Shown piece by piece: positions 8,899-16,932 of a stretch of 64,000 nt of DNA (its first letter is position 1; every line of letters begins with the position of its first letter). The translations under genes were made by a program, and so were the position numbers. The stretch spans positions 682,001 to 746,000 of the forward strand of contig NZ_LGKO01000005.1 in assembly GCF_001306145.1 (NCBI RefSeq), in the 5' to 3' direction. Below the pieces are notes generated by a model, which made no database searches, was not told where the DNA came from, and saw only the letters and a program-made list of their open reading frames with translations. This DNA comes from Thermanaerothrix daxensis (GTDB taxonomy: Bacteria; Chloroflexota; Anaerolineae; Anaerolineales; Anaerolineaceae).

Positions 8899-10050
8899 CT
8901 ATGGGAGGGTGAGAGGGGCAAATAACTTTTGATGCTCCTCAATGGCAAAACGGTCGGTCATACCGGCAATATAATCGCACACAGTCCTTTCTAACCCACG
9001 TTGTTCGATCAGGCGTTGAATGTGGCCGGGTAAAATCGTGGGCTCCGAGCAATAAGCGTTAAATAGATCACTGATGAGCCGTTCAGCCTTCACTGCCATG
9101 CGAACAACGCGATAATGACGATAGAGGTTAAGGAACAAAAAATCTTTCAGTTGACGATTACGACGATTGAATTCCTCGCTGAAAGCGACTACATTATACG
9201 GCAAACGTTGTAGATCGTCTACGGATTGCACGCCGCTCTCGCGTAAACGCTGGTGGGTGGCATGTACCAGATCGGTAACTTCTAGCCCAATCAAACGGCG
9301 AATCAGGCGATGTCGCGTCATTTCATCTAGCACCTTGCCATCCCAACCGATGCTGTGTTTTAGGAGTTCCCATAATTCAATGCCATCCAGCATGTTCAGG
9401 CTGAGGAGCCCTGAGCGCAAGCCATCATCCAGATCGTGGGCGGTGTAGGCTAACTCATCGGCTACGTTGGCGATTTGGGCTTCCAGGTGACCTCGCAGTT
9501 CAGGGTTGAAGTCGCGGGCTTCGGCTTTGTCATACTCGGTCTCATGTTTGACAATGCCCTCCAGGACCTCCCACGAAAGGTTGAGACCCGGGAAATCCGG
9601 ATATCGGCGTTCCAGCTCGGTAACAATGCGGAATGATTGGCGATTGTGATCAAACCCACCATGATCTTTCATCAGGCGAGCCAGGGCCGTTTCACCGGAG
9701 TGACCGAATGGGGGATGCCCGAGGTCGTGTGCCAGGCAGATGGCTTCGGTCAGATCTTCGTTGCCTCCCAGAGCCCGGGCAATTGTGCGCGCAATTTGTG
9801 CTACCTCAAGTGTGTGGGTCAGACGCGTGCGGTAATAGTCTCCCTCATAGGTGATGAAAACCTGGGTTTTGTATTCCAGGCGGCGAAAAGCGGTTGTGTG
9901 CAGAATGCGGTCACGATCGCGTTGGAATACCGTGCGGTACTCGGGTTCGTCCTCCGGGTAGCGACGTCCACGTGAGTATTTACTACGAAACCCATACGGT
10001 GCCAGATTACGATCTTCAATTGCTTCCAGCATCTCACGGGTTAGAAGCAT
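8899..10050 (-). CDS. dgt: dGTPase-like HD-domain triphosphohydrolase
   Basis: Deoxynucleoside triphosphate triphosphohydrolase-like protein (dNTP to deoxynucleoside plus triphosphate). The HD-domain metal ligands are visible: H in RLTHTLEVAQIAR, HD in CLAHDLGHPPFGHSGE, and the more distal D in ANVADELAYTAHDLDDGL. FRRLEYKTQVF near residue 60 is also characteristic. The 383-residue length matches the Dgt-like subfamily rather than the 500-residue enterobacterial Dgt. An AGGAGG site precedes ATG 10050, 9 bases behind the isopentenyl phosphate kinase stop. Its position in an isoprenoid operon is probably not functional coupling. Confidence 0.92.
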   Translation of the reverse strand: MLLTREMLEAIEDRNLAPYGFRSKYSRGRRYPEDEPEYRTVFQRDRDRILHTTAFRRLEYKTQVFITYEGDYYRTRLTHTLEVAQIARTIARALGGNEDLTEAICLAHDLGHPPFGHSGETALARLMKDHGGFDHNRQSFRIVTELERRYPDFPGLNLSWEVLEGIVKHETEYDKAEARDFNPELRGHLEAQIANVADELAYTAHDLDDGLRSGLLSLNMLDGIELWELLKHSIGWDGKVLDEMTRHRLIRRLIGLEVTDLVHATHQRLRESGVQSVDDLQRLPYNVVAFSEEFNRRNRQLKDFLFLNLYRHYRVVRMAVKAERLISDLFNAYCSEPTILPGHIQRLIEQRGLERTVCDYIAGMTDRFAIEEHQKLFAPLTLP

Positions 10051-10059
10051 GGCAACCTC

Positions 10060-10857
10060 CTATTGGGTGATGCGGGTGCCGATAGGGTACCCTTGCAGGA
10101 CAAGGCTCAGGTTTTGAGGGTGTTCTCCTGAGAAGATGACGACTTCCAAGTTGGGATACCGGTTTACCAGATCAAGCATGGCGCGGACTTTTTCGAGCAT
10201 GCCCCCCGTTACATCTGGGGCTTCGGAGCCCCCTAAAGCCGGCCAGGCTGTTTCCAGGTTGGCAGGGGTGAGGTGATGGATTAAACGTTGACGTTGAGGA
10301 AAATCAGCCCACACCCCTTCTTCCTGCCCACAAAGGAGAAGACGGGCGGGCTTCAAGAGCGGCACGAGCTCAGCAAATAAACGTTCGGTGGAGAGAATGG
10401 TGCCCCCAATGCCTTTATCCAGTACCACATCGCCGTAAATAATAGGGATAAGACCAACTTCTAGCGCTTGCAGGAGTGGCGTCAGATCCCAGGTGATTAC
10501 CTGCCCGTTTTGGCAGACAATGGTAGAAGAAGGAGGAAAGGCCATCACTGGAAGGCCGACCTGGAGGCAAATCTCTGTGACCAGGGTATTCAAAGCACGT
10601 GCCTGCCACCAGACTTCCAGAAAGCCTTGCCACTGCGCGGGTGTTGAAACGCCCAGGTGGGTGTTGTACTTTCTGGCGGCCATGTGCCCGAATGAACCCG
10701 AGCCGTGTCCTAACACGAGTTGAAGGTTGGGTTGCTCGGCGCGTGCGCGTTGAATTTCTTCTGCCAGGCGCCGAATTACCTCCGGTCGCGGAGTGGAAGG
10801 ACGATGCTTTTCGGTGATCAGAGAACCGCCTAGCTTGAGGAAGTAAAGGGGGCTCAT
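10060..10857 (-). CDS. Isopentenyl phosphate kinase
   Basis: Amino-acid-kinase-fold enzyme that phosphorylates isopentenyl phosphate to isopentenyl diphosphate, the last step of the alternative mevalonate pathway known from archaea and some Chloroflexi. The N-terminal KLGGSLITEK and the GHGSGSFGH loop, which contains the family's catalytic histidine, are characteristic of IPK rather than of glutamate or aspartate kinases. DVTGGMLEKV near the C-terminus is also typical. The gene overlaps the mevalonate kinase gene by 4 bases (ATGA), strong support for a shared pathway. A phosphomevalonate decarboxylase would complete the route but is not in the window. Confidence 0.92.
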   Translation of the reverse strand: MSPLYFLKLGGSLITEKHRPSTPRPEVIRRLAEEIQRARAEQPNLQLVLGHGSGSFGHMAARKYNTHLGVSTPAQWQGFLEVWWQARALNTLVTEICLQVGLPVMAFPPSSTIVCQNGQVITWDLTPLLQALEVGLIPIIYGDVVLDKGIGGTILSTERLFAELVPLLKPARLLLCGQEEGVWADFPQRQRLIHHLTPANLETAWPALGGSEAPDVTGGMLEKVRAMLDLVNRYPNLEVVIFSGEHPQNLSLVLQGYPIGTRITQ

Positions 10858-11822
10858 GAGAGGGTTACTCTACTGGGGGGTAAAGCGGGCACTTCGGTTG
10901 AAAGTACATTGACGGCTCCTGCCTCTCGCAGAGCCTGTCCAACTTGATGCACATTTTGGGGATGAACCAGCGCAATCATAATCCCACCCTGGCCCCCACC
11001 TGAGAGTTTTGCCCCTAAAGCCCCCGCTCCCAATGCGGCTTCTACCAGCCGGTTCAGCTCAGGTGAAGACACCCCCATCTCGACCAGTAAGCGGTGGTTT
11101 TCGGTCATCAAGGTTCCAACTACTTCCATTTCTCCCTGCATAAGGGCTTCCTTTGCTCGGCGAGTGAGATCGGCAATGGCCTGGAAGAGATTTCCGTAAC
11201 CGATGGGATCTTGTTCCCATCGCTGACGCACCCCGGCCACGGCTTCTCGCGTCAGACCCTTGATGCCGGTATCGCCGATAAGAAGGTGAATTGGTTTGGC
11301 GAAGGTGAGGAATTCCACTGGCTGATGACGCACGAAAAAGATGGGGCGTGCAAAGGTGATTACCGTGTTGTCAATCCCGGAGGGTGTGCCATGATGGCGC
11401 TGCTCGAGGCGGTAAGCCAGTGCGCACACTTCTGAATCGCTCAAGGGATGCCCCATGAAAGCCGAAAGTGCTCGCACCAGAGCCACTGCTGTGGCAGCAC
11501 TGGAACCCATGCCCGAGGCTACGGGGATGCTGGAGGTGAGACGCAGGTGGAACGCTGGCCAGTGGTCCAGTCCCAGTGCCTCAGCGACCAGTTGGAAAGC
11601 ACAGGCAATGGGGTGATCAGCCTGGAGGCGATCCAAGGTGGTTTTTAGGCCAATTTGAGGGGCTTCGATCTCAGGGGGACCAGAACGTGTGGGCTGGGCA
11701 GTGATTGTTACACGTGCTTCTACCTCGTGGACTGGAGCAGCAATTGCGGGGTGGCCGTAGACGACGGTGTGCTCGCCGAAGAGGATGATTTTTGCAGGAG
11801 CGGAGGCTGAAATAGCAGGCAT
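10854..11822 (-). CDS. mvk: Mevalonate kinase
   Basis: GHMP kinase that phosphorylates mevalonate. Motif 1 is APAKIILFGEHTVVYG, motif 2 (ATP loop) is PVASGMGSSAATAVAL, and motif 3 is GAKLSGGGQGGI. The 322-residue length is typical of archaeal-type mevalonate kinase. It is translationally coupled to the isopentenyl phosphate kinase downstream and separated from the UbiA-family gene by only 6 bases. Together these imply synthesis of isoprenoid precursors feeding a polyprenyl acceptor. Mevalonate kinase is preferred over galactokinase because of GEHTVVYGHPAIAAP and the pathway neighbour. Confidence 0.93.
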   Translation of the reverse strand: MPAISASAPAKIILFGEHTVVYGHPAIAAPVHEVEARVTITAQPTRSGPPEIEAPQIGLKTTLDRLQADHPIACAFQLVAEALGLDHWPAFHLRLTSSIPVASGMGSSAATAVALVRALSAFMGHPLSDSEVCALAYRLEQRHHGTPSGIDNTVITFARPIFFVRHQPVEFLTFAKPIHLLIGDTGIKGLTREAVAGVRQRWEQDPIGYGNLFQAIADLTRRAKEALMQGEMEVVGTLMTENHRLLVEMGVSSPELNRLVEAALGAGALGAKLSGGGQGGIMIALVHPQNVHQVGQALREAGAVNVLSTEVPALPPSRVTLS

Positions 11823-11828
11823 GGGCTT

Positions 11829-12719
11829 TTACTTCATTGGAATGCTGTAAAAGATGACAAGCACGGCAATTCCCCACAGCAAGATGGTAATCTGCAGGGG
11901 ACGATCGGTGAGCAGGAGATCTTCGGGTGAACCGCCCGATCCTTCTACTTGAACCAGGTACAGGTAACGTAGAATACCGTAGAGGACAAAGGGAATCGTG
12001 AGCATCATAAGGTGATTCGAGGGCAAGTTGGGTGCCGAAAAAGTATATAGACTATAAGCGATGATGGTGCTGCTAGAGACGATTGTGATGGATTGATCGA
12101 GGAATGGGAGGGTGTATCCATCCAGGACACGGCGATGTGCATTGGCTTGCTCGGCTAGTTCGGAGAGTTCGGCCCGCCGTTTGCCGAACCCTATGTACAG
12201 CGCCAGCAGTGTGGTAACTACATAGAGCCAGGGTGAGAATCGTTCCACCTGGATCAGTGAAACGCCACCCGCCACACGCAGCACGAAGCCGGCTGCAATG
12301 ATCAGAAGGTCCAGGATAGGGATGTGTTTCAGCCAGCGGGAATAAGCCAGGTTGAGGAGGAAATAAGCGCTTAGAATCAGCCCAAAGCCGGTAGAAAGAT
12401 AGAACGCAAGCGGGAAGATGATAAGGACCAGGGCAATGGCCGTGCCCCGAGCGGTGGGAATGGGCAATGCCCCCGATGCAATGGGGCGCAGGCGTTTTTG
12501 AGGGTGGTGCCGGTCTGCCTCGGCATCCATAATATCGTTGAAGATGTAAACCGCCCCCGAAATCAGACAAAACAAAATAAACCCTAGCAGGGTTCGGAAT
12601 GCGGCAGGCAGGTGAGTAAGTTGGCGATCAAAGACCAGCGCTGCCAGTACAAAGGCGTTTTTCGTCCACTGACGGGGGCGCATCGTTTTGATCAGAGCCC
12701 TAATCATGCTCATAATCAT
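11829..12719 (-). CDS. UbiA-family prenyltransferase, decaprenyl-phosphate phosphoribosyltransferase-like
   Basis: Integral membrane prenyltransferase with about eight TM helices. The first aspartate motif is NDIMDAEADRHHP followed by KRLRPIASG; the second region is YSRWLKHIPILDLLI. The KRxRPIASG variant is typical of the 5-phosphoribosyl decaprenyl-phosphate synthase branch, which transfers phosphoribose from PRPP to polyprenyl phosphate, rather than ubiquinone-type enzymes. The reading frame is open further upstream to 13145, but that part lies inside tlyA on the other strand and looks like no protein; the conserved region starts at MRPRQWTKN, so ATG at 12719 (or 12713/12707) is chosen. First gene of the mevalonate operon; the exact substrate is inferred. 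Confidence 0.87.
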   Translation of the reverse strand: MIMSMIRALIKTMRPRQWTKNAFVLAALVFDRQLTHLPAAFRTLLGFILFCLISGAVYIFNDIMDAEADRHHPQKRLRPIASGALPIPTARGTAIALVLIIFPLAFYLSTGFGLILSAYFLLNLAYSRWLKHIPILDLLIIAAGFVLRVAGGVSLIQVERFSPWLYVVTTLLALYIGFGKRRAELSELAEQANAHRRVLDGYTLPFLDQSITIVSSSTIIAYSLYTFSAPNLPSNHLMMLTIPFVLYGILRYLYLVQVEGSGGSPEDLLLTDRPLQITILLWGIAVLVIFYSIPMK

Positions 12720-12740
12720 ATCATAACTCGCCAAAGCGGG

Positions 12741-12746
12741 TAAAAT
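12741..12746 (+). promoter_or_regulatory. -10 box of a probable leaderless tlyA promoter
   Basis: TAAAAT ends 7 bases before the GTG start of tlyA. Transcription from it would begin at or within a base or two of the start codon. There is no Shine-Dalgarno and no clear -35. Confidence 0.45.
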
Positions 12747-12753
12747 ACCCCTC

Positions 12754-13545
12754 GTGAAAGAGCGTTTGGATGTTCTATTAGTTGAAAAGGGGTTGGTCGA
12801 GAGTCGAGCCAAAGCACAGCGCTTGATCATGGCCGGACAGGTACGGGTAGATGATGAGGTGATTCTCAAGCCCGGCACAATGGTTCCCAAAACTGCTCGT
12901 CTTGAAATTGTAGCAGGGATGCGGTATGTTTCGCGTGGGGGTGAGAAATTAGAAGCCGCGTTGATGGCCTTTGGATTAACCCACCTGGAGGGTTGGATTT
13001 GTGCAGATGTGGGGGCTTCTACGGGCGGCTTTACCGATTGCTTGCTTTCTTTTGGGGCGGCGCGGGTGTACGCTGTAGATGTTGGATACGGACAGTTACA
13101 CTGGAAATTGCGCCAGGATCCGCGTGTGGTTATTCTGGAGCGCACAAACGTGCGTTACCTCTCTGCTTTGCCGGAAAAGGTTCGTCTTGTTACGGTGGAT
13201 GTCTCATTTATTTCCTTGAAATTGGTTCTGCCTGTGGTTAAAGGGTGGTTGCAGTCGGATGGGAAGATCATTGCATTAATCAAACCCCAATTTGAAGCCG
13301 GGCCACGCGAGTCGGCGCGCGGTAAAGGGGTCATTCGTGATCCAAGGGTGCACCGGCAGGTGCTTGAAGATGTGCTTGGTTTTGCATTGGAAATTGAACT
13401 GGTGCCGCTGGGCTTGATCCGTTCCCCTTTGCTAGGGCCAAAAGGGAATGTGGAATTCCTGACCCTGTTAGCATCAGGGCCTGAAAGTACTCCCTCTACG
13501 AATATGGCCTCAATGATTGAGATTGCCCTGAATCAGGCCTATTGA
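12754..13545 (+). CDS. tlyA: TlyA family rRNA 2'-O-methyltransferase
   Basis: S4-domain plus FtsJ-fold protein of the TlyA family; characterised members methylate riboses of 16S and 23S rRNA and influence capreomycin sensitivity. The S4 domain is residues 1-60 (KERLDVLLVEKGLVESRAKA); SRGGEKLEAAL leads into the methyltransferase with CADVGASTGGFTDCLL as the SAM loop and GKGVIRDP near the end. At 263 residues it is standard. Start is GTG at 12754, close to a -10 box, suggesting a leaderless mRNA. It is divergent from the UbiA-family gene (34-base gap) and its 3' end overlaps the opposing lytic-transglycosylase-like gene by 7 bases. Confidence 0.95.
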   Translation: MKERLDVLLVEKGLVESRAKAQRLIMAGQVRVDDEVILKPGTMVPKTARLEIVAGMRYVSRGGEKLEAALMAFGLTHLEGWICADVGASTGGFTDCLLSFGAARVYAVDVGYGQLHWKLRQDPRVVILERTNVRYLSALPEKVRLVTVDVSFISLKLVLPVVKGWLQSDGKIIALIKPQFEAGPRESARGKGVIRDPRVHRQVLEDVLGFALEIELVPLGLIRSPLLGPKGNVEFLTLLASGPESTPSTNMASMIEIALNQAY

Positions 13546-14660
13546 AAGATGCGCTCGACGTAATCAGAGCCCTTGCGGCATTCAGGGGTCGTCAAACCTG
13601 CTTTCAGGCTCTCCCATGAGAGGAAAAGCCCTTGCTGATTCACGTATTGAACGGCTTTGGCGGTACAGCCAGGTCCGGTGTGATAATTAACAAGGGTCAA
13701 CTTCCAAAGATCCACATAATTGCTGATCTGGCCAGGCGAGCGTCGGTATACGTTGTAGATGATCTGGGAGATTTGTGCGCAATTAGCACGAAGCACCTCG
13801 GCAAAGGTCGAAACGCTTTCTTTGGCTCGAGCCATATCAATGCCCCCTGGACAGTCGGAGCAGGTTGCATTCACTTGCTGTACCAGATAACCGCGTAGCA
13901 TCAAGCGTTCCTCGCTGGTGAGATTTGCATATCCCATCTCGCAGCGGTTGGGATGAAGGATGGAATTGCACACGCGCTGGAAGAAAGGCGGATTGTATAA
14001 CAGTAGCGTATCCGCCCCGCTCTGATTGAGTTGTCCCAGCCCAATTTCATAACCGTTACCGTATACTCCCGGCCAGAACTGGCTTTCAACCGCAAACAAC
14101 TGTTTAAGCAAACGTGGGGGCACACCAGTGTTTTGTGCTGCCTGGACGATTTCGGGGTCGTAACGATTCTGCCATTCAGCAAGCACGGGGCGAGCGCGTT
14201 CCACCCCGCAGGTATTCGCCACAAAAGGAGTTTGCAGTCCCCCACCCGGGCAATCCTGAGCATCCACTATCCGGTTGCGAATTAACATGGCAACGAGATA
14301 ATAGTAAGGCTGGTTGGTATTCAATTCGGCAACCGAAACCGCTGGCTCCAATATTGGGGGTACGAAAGGGGGGCGCTGATGAATGCCCCAAATTTCGCTG
14401 CAGGTCAGTGCCGTGCTATAAAGTACGTAGACAGGTTGTACTCCCTCCTTGCTAGGAGGTGCGGAGGCGCGGGAAGAAGGCAACTCAGAGGGGGCCTGTC
14501 TGAACAGTCCCGTGGGAGGGACTTCGCTTGTCCCACGCACCGATGGCTCGTATCTCTCAGTTGGAGGTGGGGCAAAGGCGGCTAGAATCCAGGCTAAACA
14601 GACTAAAATTCCCACGGCTAAGCGAGGTGGTATTCTTGCTTCCCCCATTTGCTCTCTCAT
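13539..14660 (-). CDS. Exported lytic-transglycosylase-like protein
   Basis: A 373-residue protein with an N-terminal hydrophobic segment (about residues 14-30, AVGILVCLAWILAAFAPPP) that may be a signal peptide or anchor, a Pro/Ser-rich linker, and a C-terminal domain resembling the SLT lysozyme fold. The putative catalytic glutamate is in LLKQLFAVESQFWPG, followed by EIGLGQLNQSGAD, the equivalent of the Gly-Leu-Met-Gln motif. Several cysteines (CPGG, CNS, CEMG, CSDC, C near the end) could form disulfides. It is the last gene of a three-gene unit; its ATG directly follows the TGA of the cysteine-rich gene. The substrate is presumed to be peptidoglycan, but this is inferred from weak motif similarity. 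Confidence 0.75.
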   Translation of the reverse strand: MREQMGEARIPPRLAVGILVCLAWILAAFAPPPTERYEPSVRGTSEVPPTGLFRQAPSELPSSRASAPPSKEGVQPVYVLYSTALTCSEIWGIHQRPPFVPPILEPAVSVAELNTNQPYYYLVAMLIRNRIVDAQDCPGGGLQTPFVANTCGVERARPVLAEWQNRYDPEIVQAAQNTGVPPRLLKQLFAVESQFWPGVYGNGYEIGLGQLNQSGADTLLLYNPPFFQRVCNSILHPNRCEMGYANLTSEERLMLRGYLVQQVNATCSDCPGGIDMARAKESVSTFAEVLRANCAQISQIIYNVYRRSPGQISNYVDLWKLTLVNYHTGPGCTAKAVQYVNQQGLFLSWESLKAGLTTPECRKGSDYVERIFQ

Positions 14661-14945
14661 TCAGGTGGCATTTCCTTCGTCTTCTTCGTAAACATATGCC
14701 CAACCAGTGCCTTTGCAGACCGGGCATACATTATAGACATAGCCATCGCGGCAGAGTCCACCGCCGTTCCCGGCGCAGAAGGCACATTTCTTGGGGGCCT
14801 GGGCTACCAGTATGGTACCAACTCCCTTACAAACGGGGCAGACGTCGTAGGTATTACCATCGCGGCAGCGTCCTGCGCCATTACCGCTGCAAAATGCACA
14901 GGTTTCAGGAGCATAATGGATAAAAGGCTGGGCTTTTATGCGCAT
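14661..14945 (-). CDS. Free-standing DnaJ-type cysteine-rich zinc-finger protein
   Basis: A 94-residue protein built from two tandem ~38-residue repeats, each with CAFCxGNG and CPVCKGxG. The total is four CxxCxGxG motifs, the same number as in the DnaJ central zinc-binding region, but with no J-domain or substrate-binding domain. An extra conserved RCRDG/LCRDG segment lies inside each repeat. Probably binds two zinc ions. GGAGAG precedes ATG 14945, 46 bases after the HD-GYP gene stop, and its TGA abuts the ATG of the lytic-transglycosylase-like gene. The function is unknown; a redox or assembly-chaperone role for a neighbour would be speculation. Confidence 0.85.
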   Translation of the reverse strand: MRIKAQPFIHYAPETCAFCSGNGAGRCRDGNTYDVCPVCKGVGTILVAQAPKKCAFCAGNGGGLCRDGYVYNVCPVCKGTGWAYVYEEDEGNAT

Positions 14946-14991
14946 AGGGGCTCTCCCGGGGTAAACATCTGGGGCGGTAACCTTTCAGGAT

Positions 14992-16719
14992 TTAGGAAGA
15001 TTGGCTTTGAGAATCTCTCACTGCTTCGATAAAGGCCTCGGCCACCTCAGGGTTGAATTGGGTACCTGCAGCCTCACGGATTTTGTTGAGCGCTTCCTCG
15101 CTGGTAAATCCACTTCGGTAGGGCAGGTCGGTTGTCATCATTGTGTAGGCTTCGGCAACAGCGATGATTGCGGAGGCTGGTGGAATTTCTTGCTTGCTCA
15201 GTTGATCGGGATAGCCGGTACCATCCCAGTGCTCTTGATGATGATAGATCCAGGGAACGATGCGTGAGAAGGCGTTCATTTGCCTCACAATTTGTGCTCC
15301 ATAATACGGATGCATCTGGATCATTTTCCATTCCTGGGAGGTAAGGGGTTTCACTTTAGTAAGCACCGCTTCGGGGATCGAGATCTTTCCGATGTCGTGC
15401 AGGAGTGCGGCGATCTCAATGAATTCAAGATCTGAGCCCGACCAATTCATGCGCTTTGCGGTTTCAATTGCATAACGAGCCACTCGCTCGGAGTGCCCAA
15501 CCATAAAGCGGTCGCGTTGATCAATGGCAGCAACTAATACGCGTGCCAGGTTGATCAACGGTGAAAGGCCGGCAGCACCCGGGAAAATTGTGGGAGAAAG
15601 CGATTGGGTGAATCCCGGTCGGCGGCGTTCCCCAATGGCAATTTCTAGTTCAACGGTATTCTCGTAGAAATTCAGAAAGTTCTCCACTCTTTCCAGCATC
15701 ACCTTGAGTTGCTGGTACTGGCCAGTAGCCCAAAGCGCTGGGATTTGCTCGTACATGATGGCCGAGGCGCGCGCAATTTCGGCCTGGGGGATGATGCGTT
15801 TCCCGTAGGAGGAAAGCAAGTCGTGGTAAGCGATGAGGCGCGAAAACCGCTCGCCAATCCGTTGTATTTGCTTGGAAAGAGTGGGATAGTCTCGCACGCT
15901 TTCTTCCAGCATGCGCAGGCGAGTCAGCAATTCTTCTACTTCTGTAGTTTCCTCGCTGCGTTGCTGTAAGATTTCGTTGAGGATTTGCTCCCACAGCGAA
16001 CGGGCATCTTGAAACGTGAGTACTTCATTGCCGAACAGAACCGGTTCGTCGTTTTTGCACTGACTTTCTACATAACTGATAACTTTCTTGACCGATTCGG
16101 TGGCGGCTTCTAAGCGAGCAGCGTTCTCACGGCGCCGGAGTTCTTCAAGACGTTTCTTTTCGCGCATGAGCTGCATTCGATTGTAGAAGTCCAGCCGCTT
16201 GGGGGCGGCGGCCAGTTTCTCCAGCAGCAGGTCTTGTCTGGCGCTCAGGTCGTCCCAGGCGTTTTTGATGGACCTTAGCTTGGGGTTTGTGTAGATAAAC
16301 AATGGGATTCTGCGGTTTTTCTGCTCAAGGCTTGGAATTGTCTCACAGATCTCATGATAAAGTTTCTGAAGTTCGTCTTCAATTTTGGGCGCTTTGTAGG
16401 TGAGGCTGGCGTAGGTAACCCGGTAGGCTAAAAATGCCGCTTCAATGTCCTGCAGGCGCTGGTGGGCCCGTTTGGGATAAGTGCGAATCTGCCTCTGTAA
16501 ATCCAACCACTGACGTAATGAGTCGCGAATGCTTTGGAGGAAAGACCCAGAGGTTGTGAGAGCCTCAGCTTGGGGTTCTGTTGTGCTTTCCGGAGAGGCG
16601 GATTCGTGAACCTGATTTTCCTGAGATACTTCTGATGCCTCGGCGTTTGTCAGGCCTGATGTGGCCTCTTCAACTGTAGGATTCCCCGCTACGGATTCAC
16701 CGAGCCATTCTTTCTCCAT
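14992..16719 (-). CDS. HD-GYP domain protein with N-terminal coiled-coil region
   Basis: Probable cyclic-di-nucleotide phosphodiesterase. The C-terminal ~180 residues form an HD-GYP domain with VGHSERVARYA, LLHDIGKISIP, HHQEHWDGTGYP and AEAYTMM; the metal ligands HD and HH and the GYP triad are intact. The preceding ~380 residues are charged and helical (many KR/E repeats, ENAARLEAATESVKK), without TM helices, so the protein is probably cytoplasmic. The reading frame extends to 16845, but ATG 16719 is chosen: AAGGAA lies 6 bases upstream, and a TTGACA-17-TACTAT promoter overlaps the longer ORF. It heads an operon with the cysteine-rich and lytic-transglycosylase-like genes and is divergent from the CpaE-like gene. 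Confidence 0.9.
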   Translation of the reverse strand: MEKEWLGESVAGNPTVEEATSGLTNAEASEVSQENQVHESASPESTTEPQAEALTTSGSFLQSIRDSLRQWLDLQRQIRTYPKRAHQRLQDIEAAFLAYRVTYASLTYKAPKIEDELQKLYHEICETIPSLEQKNRRIPLFIYTNPKLRSIKNAWDDLSARQDLLLEKLAAAPKRLDFYNRMQLMREKKRLEELRRRENAARLEAATESVKKVISYVESQCKNDEPVLFGNEVLTFQDARSLWEQILNEILQQRSEETTEVEELLTRLRMLEESVRDYPTLSKQIQRIGERFSRLIAYHDLLSSYGKRIIPQAEIARASAIMYEQIPALWATGQYQQLKVMLERVENFLNFYENTVELEIAIGERRRPGFTQSLSPTIFPGAAGLSPLINLARVLVAAIDQRDRFMVGHSERVARYAIETAKRMNWSGSDLEFIEIAALLHDIGKISIPEAVLTKVKPLTSQEWKMIQMHPYYGAQIVRQMNAFSRIVPWIYHHQEHWDGTGYPDQLSKQEIPPASAIIAVAEAYTMMTTDLPYRSGFTSEEALNKIREAAGTQFNPEVAEAFIEAVRDSQSQSS

Positions 16720-16816
16720 AGCCATTTCCTTATTTTTTAGTAAAAACCCCATTCTTGCGAAGAGAGAACAAACAGGTGGAAAGTCACTTTCTCCCCTTGT
16801 TGATTGTATTATACTA

Positions 16817-16845
16817 ATAGTATCTCCACAATGTTCACCTGTCAA
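16817..16845 (-). promoter_or_regulatory. Sigma70 promoter of the HD-GYP operon
   Basis: On the minus strand TTGACA (16845-16840), a 17-base spacer and TACTAT (16822-16817). The -35 is a perfect consensus. The predicted start of transcription near 16810 leaves a leader of about 90 bases before ATG 16719 and excludes the longer ORF start at 16845. Confidence 0.7.
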
Positions 16846-16932
16846 TTAAAACCCGATTAGGAATTTTCAGATGGCACCTAACCATTTGGATTGTTAGAGT
16901 ATAAAGCCCCAACTCAGGAGGGAGAGACAGCA

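Noticed and set aside
12720-13145. N-terminal extension of the UbiA-family ORF (438 residues in total)
   Set aside because: The extra ~140 residues are antisense to tlyA, low in family similarity and lack a ribosome site; the conserved protein starts near 12719.
16720-16845. Upstream extension of the HD-GYP ORF
   Set aside because: A TTGACA-17-TACTAT promoter overlaps it and a ribosome site supports ATG 16719.
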